NCBI GenBank assembly: GCA_900176545.1
Contig: FWXP01000003.1
Span: 1-64,000 of the forward strand
Direction of reading: 5' to 3'
Length of the DNA: 64,000 nt
DNA from: Oscillospiraceae bacterium
Lineage (GTDB): Bacteria > Bacillota > Clostridia > Saccharofermentanales > Saccharofermentanaceae
The translations under genes were made by a program, and so were the position numbers. Numbering within the stretch: the stretch's first letter is position 1; every line of letters begins with the position of its first letter. This document shows positions 24,037-33,332 of this stretch, piece after piece. A model generated the notes under the pieces. The model ran no database searches. It had not been told where the DNA came from and worked only from the letters and a program-made list of their open reading frames with translations.

Positions 24037-26367
24037 ATGAGTATTAGTGATTATCCTAAGATAGCACTGTTCTGGTTGATACCGGTGGTGCTGCTGTTCT
24101 TCGGTGTCTTATTTCCGTATGGAAAAAAAGAACGTAAGGCGGTGAGCGACGGTAAAGGTAGATTCCTGTCCAATATAGATAACTTCAGGGCAGTATCTCT
24201 TATACTGATCCTGACGGTCTGCTATGCATCCTTTTTCCCTCAGAGCCCATTTGATACCGAAGATCTGAAAATAACCATGTTCAAGGTGTGGTATTATTAT
24301 GATTCAAGGATAGATAACTATGTCTATCTGATGATGTATGCCCAGATCCTGATGAGCTCTTTATGCTATTTCTTTACCGGTATGTGCGCATATGGGAACA
24401 GGGTTCTCTTCAGGCGTAAATGGCTCCTTATACTGCCGGCTGCGACTAACGCGATAATGGCTTTCATTACAGTCGGCACGAATAGCAATATGAATGTCCG
24501 GAAAAGGGAACTGTTCTATATTCTTAATGATGCGGTCCATTACCTTATGGGTATCTTTGTCGTGATGGCGATACTCTATATGGTATATACGATACTCCGT
24601 AAGCTCCTGAAGAACGATACTGTCCCGATAGTCATCGTACTGATCCTTTCGCTCTTTCATCCTACTCTCGAGCTTGGCCCCCTTGCGCATTCCTATCCCA
24701 GTGTCAGTATCCTTGAATGGGGTGCGAATGCACCACTGTTCCCCATAGGTATGCTGGTCATGAAGTATAAGGATAAGCTGATCCCGAAGGGTAAAAGATC
24801 TGCGGTCATCTATTCAATCGTCTGCTCATTTATGACAGTGCTGTCATTGGTCGTTCTCTTTAACCTCGTTCAATGGGCGATCCGTATCGCGAGGGTCCCC
24901 GCGCCCCACTCGAGCGGCTGTTTCCTCGATGGGTATGGCGAGGGAAGATATACTGCCTTTATCTGGAGAGTAGCCCGTTATCAGTGTATTACCTATCTTG
25001 TTCTTGGACTGTCGATCTGTATGCTCCTTGTCCTTGTGGCATCGAGGATAAGAACCGGTAATAAGGTGACGAGATTTATCAGGGAGTATTCTTCCGAGAT
25101 CGTGATATTCCATTTCTGTCTGTATCTCATCTTTATCAGGCGTAATATCCTGTCAGTGCTTGAGAAGCTTACCTTTAAGTATCCTGCGGTCGAATGGTAT
25201 GTATGGCTGATCGCATTGATGCTCATCTTGATCATCGTATCCGCTGTTTTAGCCGTGATACTAAGAAAGCTCATAGGAGGCAGGATAGACAGGAAGATAA
25301 GTGCGCGCTTCCCGCATAAGGAGAAGGAAGAGAAAGAACACGTGATGAGCGTAAGGAGCAGAAGGATCCTGATCGCAGCCGTGGCTCTCGTGGCCGGAGT
25401 TGTCTTTATCGCTTCGATAGCGACAAAGGATTCGAGTGTTAACGGGTTATGGGAATCTGTCGGTGCCGGAGATAAGTACATGGCATATATTCAGGACGAT
25501 ATCGTCGTATTGATGAGAGTCGATAAGGAGACCGGAACGATTAAGGTGCTGTGGGGCGGATCTTTTGCCCGCGATTCCGAGAACCTTACATCGGTAGGAT
25601 ATACGTCCTCTTACGATAATATCCTTACCAGTATATGCGCAGGAAGTTATTCTCCGAGAGATGTGCAGCGTAAGGTATCGCTTAGATACAGTCTCGGAAT
25701 CCTTACTTTCAGGAGAGATACATCTTCTGAAGATATCAGGTTCATAAGGTCATACAGTAGTGACAAAGACCTTGAGGAGCGTCTGGCCGGTAACCTGGAG
25801 ACGTACAGCGGGGCAGCCCGCGATCCGAGTTTCTCCCGTGGGAAGACCTGGGTCTTCGATTTTGAAGGTATGTTCAGACGTAATCTTGTAGCGATCGAGA
25901 TCACGAATAAAAATCCGTACAGGATAAGTGTTCCGATGGTAGTTGCATCTGATATCGGTGTCGATGATTTCAGGCTCGATGATTTTGGAAGCATCAATTC
26001 GGGGGAGACACAGATCATCCTATATACCGGCAGTCGCGAACTGGGAGATTCGCCGGTGTACAGGCTGTCGGTGCTCGATGACTATGTAAGTCCTGTGGAT
26101 CCTAACAGCTTGATCGAGATAACCTCTTCTGAGGTAAGGACTGACAGCAGCGGAGCAGTTGAATCCGTATACTTTGAATATACATCCGAAACGCGCGGAT
26201 ATGACGGAGTCTTTGTTGTATTATTCTATAAGGACGGTGACCTTGTAGGCGGCGGTTATAACTATGTGGATAATCCCGAGCAGACAGGCGATGACTCTTA
26301 TTCTTTCTACATTGATGATCTTACCGAGATAACTGATTATGACAGCTATGAGATAAGGATACAGTGA
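24037..26367 (+). CDS. Large membrane protein, acyltransferase-3-like N-terminus plus exported domain
   Basis: 776 residues. About ten or eleven membrane helices lie in residues 8-425. Another helix at about 445-465 leads to a 310-residue domain, probably outside the cell. The first long helix (N-I-D-N-F-R-A-V-S-L-I-L-I-L) is placed like the catalytic helix of acyltransferase-3 proteins (R-G-I-A-I-L-x-V-V-x-x-H), but the expected His is replaced by Tyr-Ala. It may be an inactive or different relative. The C-terminal domain is beta-rich with no motif I know. The gene at 27334 encodes a similar helix bundle without the extra domain. Confidence 0.6.
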   Translation: MSISDYPKIALFWLIPVVLLFFGVLFPYGKKERKAVSDGKGRFLSNIDNFRAVSLILILTVCYASFFPQSPFDTEDLKITMFKVWYYYDSRIDNYVYLMMYAQILMSSLCYFFTGMCAYGNRVLFRRKWLLILPAATNAIMAFITVGTNSNMNVRKRELFYILNDAVHYLMGIFVVMAILYMVYTILRKLLKNDTVPIVIVLILSLFHPTLELGPLAHSYPSVSILEWGANAPLFPIGMLVMKYKDKLIPKGKRSAVIYSIVCSFMTVLSLVVLFNLVQWAIRIARVPAPHSSGCFLDGYGEGRYTAFIWRVARYQCITYLVLGLSICMLLVLVASRIRTGNKVTRFIREYSSEIVIFHFCLYLIFIRRNILSVLEKLTFKYPAVEWYVWLIALMLILIIVSAVLAVILRKLIGGRIDRKISARFPHKEKEEKEHVMSVRSRRILIAAVALVAGVVFIASIATKDSSVNGLWESVGAGDKYMAYIQDDIVVLMRVDKETGTIKVLWGGSFARDSENLTSVGYTSSYDNILTSICAGSYSPRDVQRKVSLRYSLGILTFRRDTSSEDIRFIRSYSSDKDLEERLAGNLETYSGAARDPSFSRGKTWVFDFEGMFRRNLVAIEITNKNPYRISVPMVVASDIGVDDFRLDDFGSINSGETQIILYTGSRELGDSPVYRLSVLDDYVSPVDPNSLIEITSSEVRTDSSGAVESVYFEYTSETRGYDGVFVVLFYKDGDLVGGGYNYVDNPEQTGDDSYSFYIDDLTEITDYDSYEIRIQ

Positions 26368-26387
26368 GATGAACTGCTTTCTCGGAA

Positions 26388-26402
26388 GTGATATAATATC
26401 AC
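26388..26402 (+). promoter_or_regulatory. 15-base palindrome over a -10 box
   Basis: GTGATATAATATCAC is a perfect dyad around TATAAT, 30 bases before the small membrane gene. It resembles the dyads at 9761 and 11982. Confidence 0.45.
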
Positions 26403-26432
26403 CTAAGGATAGATATAAGGGACAGTAGTGTT

Positions 26433-26675
26433 ATGGCATTTCTTGAATCAGTTTGGGCTTTTCTGGGCGTATTGCTGAAGCTGTTTGTACAGCTTATTGC
26501 AGTGCTTCTTACGAGACTTGGAGCACTCTTGCTATTCGTTGTCGGCTTGATCGTTTTCCTTATAGGGATCGTAAGAGCTGCAGGGAAGAGAAGTGCAGCG
26601 GGAAGGTTCATAAAGGTCGGACTGATCATAACAGCAGTGTCAGTTTTGCTATGGTTCCTGGGTGGACTTTTCTAA
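26433..26675 (+). CDS. Small hydrophobic membrane protein
   Basis: 80 residues with two long or three short membrane helices (about 5-45 and 58-79) separated by a basic loop (R-A-A-G-K-R-S-A-A-G-R). The ATG follows AGGGACAG. It opens a run of membrane-protein genes that ends at 28578. No family recognised. Confidence 0.6.
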   Translation: MAFLESVWAFLGVLLKLFVQLIAVLLTRLGALLLFVVGLIVFLIGIVRAAGKRSAAGRFIKVGLIITAVSVLLWFLGGLF

Positions 26676-26704
26676 AGTAAGGAATAAGGAAAGAGGGTAC
26701 GAAC

Positions 26705-27262
26705 ATGCAATTTTATGATGAAGATTCAAGGGCTCCCCGCGAGAAGAAGTTCTCATTAGCACCGATCATTATCGCCGTAGTGGTATTTATTATGATCATA
26801 GGTATCATGGCGATCCGAGAGGCTACCGTATTCGGTACGATAGGAAGCGTGATGTCAGATGAGATAAAGAAGGATAAGGAAGGCTGCAATGTTGAGATAA
26901 CTGCTGTTATCGATCATCATGCCGACAAGGACGGCCATGAGGGTAATGGCACGGTCTATGCTCCTGTCTACAGATTCGAATATGAAGGCGAGACATATAA
27001 GGTGACTGGAAAAGTATGGATGCCCGATCCTGTCTATGAAGACGGTCAGGAAGTTCAGATCATGATCGACCCTTCAGATCCTAATCATATCTATGATCCC
27101 GATAATAACATCGGTACGGGAATGTCATCTTTCTTCACGAGTCTGATCCCGTTCCTGGCACCGGTCCTGATCCTTCCCTTGCTCATAATAATCGTCCCTG
27201 CCGTATTCGTGATCAAGAACGTGAAGAGGGATTTCAGCGATCGTCGCTTCACGAGAGAATAA
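26705..27262 (+). CDS. DUF3592-like membrane protein
   Basis: 185 residues: a helix at about 16-38, an extracytoplasmic domain with Y-R-F-E-Y-E-G-E-T-Y-K-V and V-Q-I-M-I-D-P-S-D-P-N-H (the DUF3592 hallmark of strand pairs ending in a P-x-D-P turn), and a second helix at about 145-170. Function of the family unknown. AAAGAGGGT precedes the ATG. Confidence 0.65.
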   Translation: MQFYDEDSRAPREKKFSLAPIIIAVVVFIMIIGIMAIREATVFGTIGSVMSDEIKKDKEGCNVEITAVIDHHADKDGHEGNGTVYAPVYRFEYEGETYKVTGKVWMPDPVYEDGQEVQIMIDPSDPNHIYDPDNNIGTGMSSFFTSLIPFLAPVLILPLLIIIVPAVFVIKNVKRDFSDRRFTRE

Positions 27263-27333
27263 GATGACCGGATGCGACCTTTGATCCTCCTTTGCGTCTT
27301 ATAGTGCATAAGGCTACCGGGGAGGAATAAGAG

Positions 27334-28578
27334 ATGGTACTTACAACAGACATGATAAGATTCGGTCTTATCATATTCGCAGTATTGATCGCGACTTTGT
27401 TCATAGGGATCAGAAGAGAAGATAAGCTCATAAGAAGTGAGGTGTTCTCTTCCGATACGCTCAGGCAGATCCTGGCATTCTTTGTTATGGCAGGAGTTCT
27501 TTGTGCGATGTCGGATAACTATCGGATGCCTCAGTGCGCAACCCCTAACCGCGGATTAGAACTCCTGTTCTATGCTTCACCGATAGTCGCGGGAGGAATA
27601 CTCTTCTTCGCAGGAGCATATGCAAATAAGTGCGGTATGTATAAGCGCATCGATAAGATCAGGATAGGAAGGGCGTTATTGTTCGTATTTCCCATGCTGT
27701 TCTTCGCTTCGATGATCAATCAGAACAATTACATGATAGCTGTTGACGAGAGAAACTGGTTTGCTGCCGTACTTTCAGTATTCGGCAGATCCTATATGGG
27801 CCTTATTCCCCTTATGCTCATCTTGGAACTTGTGCTCTTTATAAGCTTCAGGATCTTCCGTGATGAGAAGATGGTCATCGTCATAGCAGGCGTCTTATGT
27901 ATAGCTCTGGAATTCGTCCCCCTATGCGAGAGACAGTGCAAGGTCGGATGGAATCCTTATACGATCATGTTCTTCTTGGGTATGCTCTTTATAAGATACG
28001 AGGACCGCATAACAGATCTTATAAGGAAGAAATTCTTTCTTATCCTGCCCTCAGCGCTTTTCGTATTCGCGGGGATCGCTTTCCAGGAGATATGGTTCTT
28101 TATCGCTCTGGACAAAAGGGCAAACAGTCCTTTTGCAAGTCATATTCCCTTCGAAGGACATATACATGCGCATGGTATCCCCATCGGACCTTTCAGTTTC
28201 GATCATCTGATGCTGTTTATAGCATCTTTGACTCTGGTCACCATGGTTCTGTGCCTTGCTGTAAAGCTTCGTATATCTAACCCCGTATACAGGATCCTGT
28301 CGGGCTTCATGTATGAGTTCTCATGGGTGAGCGTTCTCGTATCGTATGCGTTGAACATAAACTTTCTTAATAAGAGGGAAGCCGTAAACTTTAATGTGTA
28401 TTTCATGAATAAGGAGATACCCATGGTAAAGCTGACTGCCCCGGATCTTGTGACAGGCTCATATCTCAGATATAAGGATCTGGTGATCTATATCATCCTT
28501 GTGATAGCTGTCTCCGTCATAGCATCTCTAATCCTCTATAATCCGTTCAGGATCATAAAGAACAGGAAAGAGACATAA
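27334..28578 (+). CDS. Multi-pass membrane protein, acyltransferase-3-like
   Basis: 414 residues with about ten membrane helices and little else. The helix at about 48-68 (S-D-T-L-R-Q-I-L-A-F-F-V-M-A-G-V) again recalls the acyltransferase-3 catalytic helix without its His. A loop with H-I-H-A-H-G at about 275 is the only His cluster. It shares layout with residues 1-425 of the protein encoded at 24037. GGGGAGG precedes the ATG. Confidence 0.6.
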   Translation: MVLTTDMIRFGLIIFAVLIATLFIGIRREDKLIRSEVFSSDTLRQILAFFVMAGVLCAMSDNYRMPQCATPNRGLELLFYASPIVAGGILFFAGAYANKCGMYKRIDKIRIGRALLFVFPMLFFASMINQNNYMIAVDERNWFAAVLSVFGRSYMGLIPLMLILELVLFISFRIFRDEKMVIVIAGVLCIALEFVPLCERQCKVGWNPYTIMFFLGMLFIRYEDRITDLIRKKFFLILPSALFVFAGIAFQEIWFFIALDKRANSPFASHIPFEGHIHAHGIPIGPFSFDHLMLFIASLTLVTMVLCLAVKLRISNPVYRILSGFMYEFSWVSVLVSYALNINFLNKREAVNFNVYFMNKEIPMVKLTAPDLVTGSYLRYKDLVIYIILVIAVSVIASLILYNPFRIIKNRKET

Positions 28579-28681
28579 CCCCGGATTGCCTTAGATTGTC
28601 ACCAACTTATAATGTAATTATTCTAAATATGCTTTATAATCGTATGTGGAATATTATCTTACTTTAAAAGCAGGTGTATAT

Positions 28682-29650
28682 ATGGCAACAGTCAAGAAGA
28701 CTACGATAGGCGGTCAGGCGCTCATCGAAGGCATAATGATGAACGGCCCCTTCAGAACGTCCATGGCGGTCCGTAAGGGCGACGGCACTATCTATATAGA
28801 GGAAGTCAAGCAGAGCGAGAAGATGACATTCTTCGAGAAGATGCCCTTTGTAAGAGGCTGCATCAAGTTCTGGAAGATGCTGGTAACAGGTACTGACGCT
28901 CTCATGAGATCCGCAGATATCTCTGAGGAGGGTACTCCCGAAGAAGAGAAGGCTAAGCAGAAGAAGTCGGCTCTCGACGAATATATGGAGAAGCACTCCA
29001 ACCTGATGGTCACATTATCCGCGATCCTCGGTATCGCCATAAGCGTCGGACTCTTTATCTTCCTTCCCAGGCTCCTTGTGGAGATCGCAGCAAAGCTCAT
29101 GGGCGACGAACTGTCAGATAAGACATGGATGTCAGTAGTCCTTAATATCGCCGAAGGTGTCCTTCGTATGGTATTCTTCCTTATCTATCTCGGTCTTTCG
29201 TCCAAGGTAGAAGGTATCGACAGGGTATGGAGATATCACGGCGCAGAGCATAAGACCATCGCATGCTACGAGGCAGGTAAGCCTCTTACTGTAGAGAATA
29301 TCAAGGAATGCTCCAGGTTCCATCCCAGATGCGGAACAGCATTCATGTTCATCGTTCTTGCAATATCGATAATCATCTATACGATCATCGGTATCATCAT
29401 CGGAGACCAGAAGGCTATCGTCAATATCCTCTTAAGGCTCATCCTGATCCCCTTTATCTGCGGTATCTCCTATGAGATCTTAAGATTCGTGGGAAGACAT
29501 GATACAAATCCTATATGTAAGGTCCTCTCTATGCCGGGTCTCTGGCTTCAGAGGATGACCACAAGAGAGCCCGACGAGCCCATCATCGAGGTAGCTATCG
29601 CCGCTATGCAGGCAGTTATCCCCGAGAATGCAGATGACGATGTCTGGTGA
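28682..29650 (+). CDS. DUF1385 membrane protein (YqhQ family)
   Basis: 322 residues. It begins T-I-G-G-Q-A-L-I-E-G-I-M-M, the family signature. Four or so helices follow (about 105-130, 145-170, 215-245 and 250-270), with Y-H-G-A-E-H-K-T-I between them, a conserved cytoplasmic block. The role is unknown, though in Clostridia the gene is steadily linked to prmC as here. The start at 28682 follows GCAGGTG. Confidence 0.9.
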   Translation: MATVKKTTIGGQALIEGIMMNGPFRTSMAVRKGDGTIYIEEVKQSEKMTFFEKMPFVRGCIKFWKMLVTGTDALMRSADISEEGTPEEEKAKQKKSALDEYMEKHSNLMVTLSAILGIAISVGLFIFLPRLLVEIAAKLMGDELSDKTWMSVVLNIAEGVLRMVFFLIYLGLSSKVEGIDRVWRYHGAEHKTIACYEAGKPLTVENIKECSRFHPRCGTAFMFIVLAISIIIYTIIGIIIGDQKAIVNILLRLILIPFICGISYEILRFVGRHDTNPICKVLSMPGLWLQRMTTREPDEPIIEVAIAAMQAVIPENADDDVW

Positions 29651-30509
29651 TCTTATAACAACAAATGCTATAAATGAACTGATCGAGGCGGGTATCGATA
29701 AGGAAGATGCCCGCCTCGAAGTCTCATTATTCACTGAATCCGCTAAGGACGATACTGAGCTTAGATCTTTCATCTCAAGGCGCCTTGCAGGTGAACCCAT
29801 GGCTTATATCTTAGGCTTTAAGGATTTCTTCAGGGATAGGTTCAATGTGACAGAAGGCGTACTTATCCCAAGAAGCGATACTGAGGTCCTGGTGGAGGCT
29901 GCCTTGTGGTTCGCGGGAGCGCTGGACTTTCCCATGGGCGATATCCTGAAGATCCCCAAGTCATTTAATGACCTGTCTTCTCTTAATATCGCTGATCTTT
30001 GTACCGGTACGGGATGTATAGGTATCTCCGTATATAACGAGCTCATAGCTAAGGGCAGGGAAGTAAGATGCGTTCTTACGGATATCTCGGATACTGCTTT
30101 ATCCTGTGCTAAGGCAAATATAGAGGCTCTAAGTAAGGATAAAGACAATATCCGCTGCTTCAAGGAAGATGTATTGGGAGATCAGTCTAAGCTTCCGGAA
30201 GAGTCCTTCGATATCGTTATGTCCAACCCGCCATATATAACATCTTCCGACATGAAAGAATTAGATCCGGTGGTAGGAGAGCACGAACCACACCTGGCTC
30301 TCTTCGGAGGAGATGACGGAATGAGATTCTATCCCGTGATAGCAAGTAAAGCAAAGTCCATCCTTCGCCCGGGAGGCGCCCTTATAGTGGAGCACGGATA
30401 CGATCAGGGAGAAAAGGTCAGAAATATATTCACCCAAAACGGATTTAACTATGTTACAACCCTAAAGGATTACGGGGGTGTCGACAGAGTGACATTTGGT
30501 GTAAGATAA
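29628..30509 (+). CDS. prmC: Release-factor glutamine methyltransferase
   Basis: About 290 residues. It methylates the Gln of the GGQ motif in release factors RF1 and RF2. The Rossmann core carries D-L-C-T-G-T-G-C-I-G (SAM site) and V-M-S-N-P-P-Y-I (the N-P-P-Y catalytic motif), with the helical N-terminal domain ending in E-P-M-A-Y-I-L-G. Three in-frame ATGs (29628, 29634, 29640) overlap the end of the DUF1385 gene; which is used cannot be told, and none has a clear ribosome site, so coupling is likely. Confidence 0.93.
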   Translation: MQMTMSGDLITTNAINELIEAGIDKEDARLEVSLFTESAKDDTELRSFISRRLAGEPMAYILGFKDFFRDRFNVTEGVLIPRSDTEVLVEAALWFAGALDFPMGDILKIPKSFNDLSSLNIADLCTGTGCIGISVYNELIAKGREVRCVLTDISDTALSCAKANIEALSKDKDNIRCFKEDVLGDQSKLPEESFDIVMSNPPYITSSDMKELDPVVGEHEPHLALFGGDDGMRFYPVIASKAKSILRPGGALIVEHGYDQGEKVRNIFTQNGFNYVTTLKDYGGVDRVTFGVR

Positions 30510-30533
30510 CAAAAAGTCAAAAAGGAGGTGCCT

Positions 30534-30758
30534 ATGCCCGGTAAGTTTTTCTTATATAAATACGAGGTCGGAGACGTGGTCGTGATGCGCAAGAAGCATC
30601 CCTGCGGCAGCAATAAGTGGCTCCTCACGAGAGTCGGGAGCGAGTGCAAGATGACATGCGAAGGCTGCGGAAGGCAGATGAGCATGGATCGTCCTACACT
30701 GGAGAAAGCTACTTCCGACGTCATAAGAGAAGAAAAAGAGGAAGACAATAATGGATAA
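30534..30758 (+). CDS. DUF951 protein
   Basis: 74 residues starting with Y-E-V-G-D-V-V-V-M-R-K-K-H-P-C-G, the DUF951 signature, with a C-E-G-C pair that may bind zinc. Small, basic and cytoplasmic; function unknown. AAGGAGGTG lies 5 bases before the ATG. The end overlaps the next gene by 8 bases. Confidence 0.88.
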   Translation: MPGKFFLYKYEVGDVVVMRKKHPCGSNKWLLTRVGSECKMTCEGCGRQMSMDRPTLEKATSDVIREEKEEDNNG

Positions 30759-31539
30759 TCTTCAGAAGATCGCGCTCCTTATAGACGCGGACAATACACA
30801 GATAAATAAGATCGAATCGGTGATACGAGAGATCTCCGCCAGGGGCAGGATCGTCGTTAAGCGCGCATATGGCAACTGGAAGAAGGCAGGCCTTAAGAAC
30901 TGGGAAGAGGAGATAAAGAAACTCGCTATCAATGCCACACAGCAGTTCGACTATGTTAGCGGCAAGAATGCTACGGATATGGCTCTCGTTATAGATGCCA
31001 TGGATATGCTCTATAAGGATATCTACGACGCATTCGTAATCGTAGCCAGCGACAGCGACTACACGCCTCTTGCCATACGTATCCACGAGTCGGGCGTATA
31101 TGTCATAGGAGTAGGCGAGAAGAAGACTCCCGCAGCATTTCGAAATGCATGCGACGAGTTCGTATTCCTTGAGAACCTCGACGCAGAGGACGAAGTAAAG
31201 AAGGCGCCCAAGACAAGGAAGAAGAAATCCTCCTCCAAGAGCACAAGGGGCAGGAAGAAGGTAGAAGTCGAGGCTGAGACGATAGATGAAAGCTCTGACC
31301 TTGACGAGGTACACGAGCTCCTGAAGATCGCATGCGACAAGTATTCCGACGACGATAATTACTGTAAGGTATCTTCTGCCGGCGCATATATAAAGCGCGC
31401 AATGCCCGACTTCGACTCCAGGAACTACGGCTACTCCAAGCTCGTAAGGCTCATAAGCGACTTCCCCGACAGATACGAAGTAAAGAGCATCAAGACAGCC
31501 AATAACTCATCGGTAGTCACATATACCTGCAAGGAGTGA
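30751..31539 (+). CDS. NYN-domain ribonuclease with LOTUS/OST-HTH domain
   Basis: 262 residues. The NYN (PIN-like) domain has I-A-L-L-I-D-A-D-N (first Asp pair), K-N-A-T-D-M-A-L-V and V-A-S-D-S-D-Y-T-P-L, the acidic metal site. A Lys/Ser/Arg linker (about 150-178) leads to a C-terminal OST-HTH/LOTUS winged helix (about 185-258) that in other proteins binds RNA, often G-rich. It is expected to be a cytoplasmic RNA nuclease. It is coupled to the DUF951 gene and ends in a good terminator. Confidence 0.88.
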   Translation: MDNLQKIALLIDADNTQINKIESVIREISARGRIVVKRAYGNWKKAGLKNWEEEIKKLAINATQQFDYVSGKNATDMALVIDAMDMLYKDIYDAFVIVASDSDYTPLAIRIHESGVYVIGVGEKKTPAAFRNACDEFVFLENLDAEDEVKKAPKTRKKKSSSKSTRGRKKVEVEAETIDESSDLDEVHELLKIACDKYSDDDNYCKVSSAGAYIKRAMPDFDSRNYGYSKLVRLISDFPDRYEVKSIKTANNSSVVTYTCKE

Positions 31540-31570
31540 CATGCACCTCCAAAGATAATGCACATTAATA

Positions 31571-31607
31571 CTCCCGACATCCTGTAAGGAATGCCGGGAG
31601 CTTTTTT
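31571..31607 (+). terminator. Terminator of the prmC-NYN unit
   Basis: CTCCCG and CAT (31571-31580) pair with ATG and CGGGAG (31591-31600) across one mismatch, followed by CTTTTTTG. Confidence 0.88.
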
Positions 31608-31608
31608 G

Positions 31609-32916
31609 TTATTCGATGTACCAGAGTCCCTCTGTGTCGTAGGTGTCGGGAAGCTGCTGCCAACCTTCTTCGGTCTCTATGTACCAGCAGCCTTCTTCCG
31701 TATCGTATTCCATGGCGCCGTAGTCACCGTAATCGGAGGAGATACCGTTATACCAGTACTGCCAGATCGGAGGCTCTACGTAGTCGTTGTAGTAGAAGTA
31801 GCAGTCGGTCTCTTCGTCGTAGTAGGCCTCTTCGTCAGGTATCCAGGGGCAGTTCCTGTCGAGAGCAGGAACGTAGAATTCGTTCTGTCCTTCGAACTTA
31901 CCCGTACCCATCTCTTCCATATGCCAGAGAGAGTTCGCATCGTAGCTTCCGGGAAGGACTTCCCAGTTACCGTTAGATGTCTCTATATACCAGAGATGCT
32001 CGTCGTAGTCGTAGGCCATCCATCCGTAGTCACCGTAGTCGGAGGAGATGCCCTCGTACCAGTAGTGCCACTCGGGCGGATCTGCTTCATCCTCGAATAC
32101 GAAGTAGCAGTCGGTCTCTTCGTCGTAGTAGCATTCGAACTCATCGTCCCAGTCGCAGTATCTTCCCAGGACATCTACATAGATGCTGTTATCCTCATCC
32201 TGCTGTACATATGCGGAAGACGCAGTAGTCGTTGTCCGTGCCGTGTCCGTGCCGTTGCCTGCCAGAGCGATTATGACACAGACCGTAAGGATGACCGGCA
32301 TCAGGAGCGCTCCTGCAAGAGCTAACAGGACACCCTTTACTATCCTGCTGCCTGCTCCGCTGCTTAACAGAGACGAAGGGGTCATTATCTGATCCTGGAT
32401 CTTCTCATCGAAGACGGAATTAGTGGCGACTTCCTGAAGAAGCGCACCGCAGTTAGGGCAGGAAGGGATAGCTCCTTCCGTCCACTTGAGCTTGATCTGT
32501 GTTCCGCAGTAATCGCAGCTCATTATGGTCTCATAGTTAGTGCCGCTTTTTACTGCGACGTGATCGTAGTGTTTACCTGTCTCGTCGTAGTAACCTGCAG
32601 AGTAGTAAGTACCCGTAGACTCGTCTTCCCATCCCCTGGGATAGTAGTAATAGTCGTGGGTGCGTGTCCTGAAGAGAGCCGGTGCTACCGTACCGCTGTA
32701 GCCTATGGGCTGGTTAGACCTGGGCCTTGCGGGAGGCGGCGTAGCTGTTCTCCTTGTGTAGTTGCTGTAACCCGAGAAGCTGCCGCTTGAATGGTTCCTG
32801 CTACTGCTGCTGTGAGAGCTGTAGCTCCTGCTGTGACTTCTACTGCTGCTGTGTGAACTGTGGCTCCTGGATGAGGAGCTCCTGTGTGAACTTGAACTTC
32901 TTCTTGAAGGCGGCAT
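31609..32916 (-). CDS. Ser/Arg/His-rich zinc-ribbon membrane protein with two aromatic repeats
   Basis: 435 residues. Residues 1-60 are nearly all Ser, His, Arg and Asn. Residues about 133-160 form a zinc ribbon (C-D-Y-C and C-P-N-C). One membrane helix lies at about 200-225. Two 80-residue repeats follow (about 250-330 and 350-435), each with Y-Y-D-E-E-T-D-C-Y-F, G-I-S-S-D-Y-G-D-Y-G and W-Y-I-E-T. The basic end and ribbon should be cytoplasmic and the repeats outside. Each repeat has two Cys. No family recognised for the repeats. AGGGAT lies before the start. Confidence 0.75.
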   Translation of the reverse strand: MPPSRRSSSSHRSSSSRSHSSHSSSRSHSRSYSSHSSSSRNHSSGSFSGYSNYTRRTATPPPARPRSNQPIGYSGTVAPALFRTRTHDYYYYPRGWEDESTGTYYSAGYYDETGKHYDHVAVKSGTNYETIMSCDYCGTQIKLKWTEGAIPSCPNCGALLQEVATNSVFDEKIQDQIMTPSSLLSSGAGSRIVKGVLLALAGALLMPVILTVCVIIALAGNGTDTARTTTTASSAYVQQDEDNSIYVDVLGRYCDWDDEFECYYDEETDCYFVFEDEADPPEWHYWYEGISSDYGDYGWMAYDYDEHLWYIETSNGNWEVLPGSYDANSLWHMEEMGTGKFEGQNEFYVPALDRNCPWIPDEEAYYDEETDCYFYYNDYVEPPIWQYWYNGISSDYGDYGAMEYDTEEGCWYIETEEGWQQLPDTYDTEGLWYIE

Positions 32917-33002
32917 GTCTATCCCTCCTTATATCCATACTATCTTGATTATACTAGAGGGTATAATGGTTGTGTATAATAATCGTATCAGGGGGATAAG
33001 TC
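32917..33002. promoter_or_regulatory. Divergent promoter region
   Basis: 86 AT-rich bases between divergent genes. TATAAT occurs at 32962-32967 and 32975-32980 on the plus strand and at the complement of 32948-32953 on the minus strand. TTGATT (32945-32950) is too close to the first box, so no full plus-strand promoter can be fixed. Confidence 0.4.
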
Positions 33003-33332
33003 ATGCAGGAGATGCCTTTACAGACCAAGGATTGTCATAAGTGCGGGAAGAGCTATTCCTACCGTAATTCGGGCAACATGATCGTATTCTGCCCCCATTG
33101 CCACCATAGTGATATCGTTTGCTGTGACTTCGGATTCGGTCCCGTGACTCCATGCTCCATCGACCTGGGGGATAAGAGGATAGCGATCCTTGATACGGAA
33201 GAGGTGGATCGTCAGATAAGATACCGCCTCGTATCGGAAGAATACGGGATCGATAAGTATCTTGAATCAAGTTATATGGAAGCCATAGGCGAAGCCGGAA
33301 GGATCATGTCAGAGAAGATAGATGGCATTTAA
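33003..33332 (+). CDS. Zinc-ribbon protein at the head of the WYL-RtcB locus
   Basis: 109 residues. C-H-K-C (about 11-14) and C-P-H-C (about 31-34) with C-C at 40-41 make a zinc ribbon; the rest is helical and acidic. The stop overlaps the start of the first WYL gene by 11 bases, so the two are translated together. A partner or RNA-binding accessory of the WYL proteins is possible. GGGGGA precedes the ATG. Confidence 0.7.
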   Translation: MQEMPLQTKDCHKCGKSYSYRNSGNMIVFCPHCHHSDIVCCDFGFGPVTPCSIDLGDKRIAILDTEEVDRQIRYRLVSEEYGIDKYLESSYMEAIGEAGRIMSEKIDGI

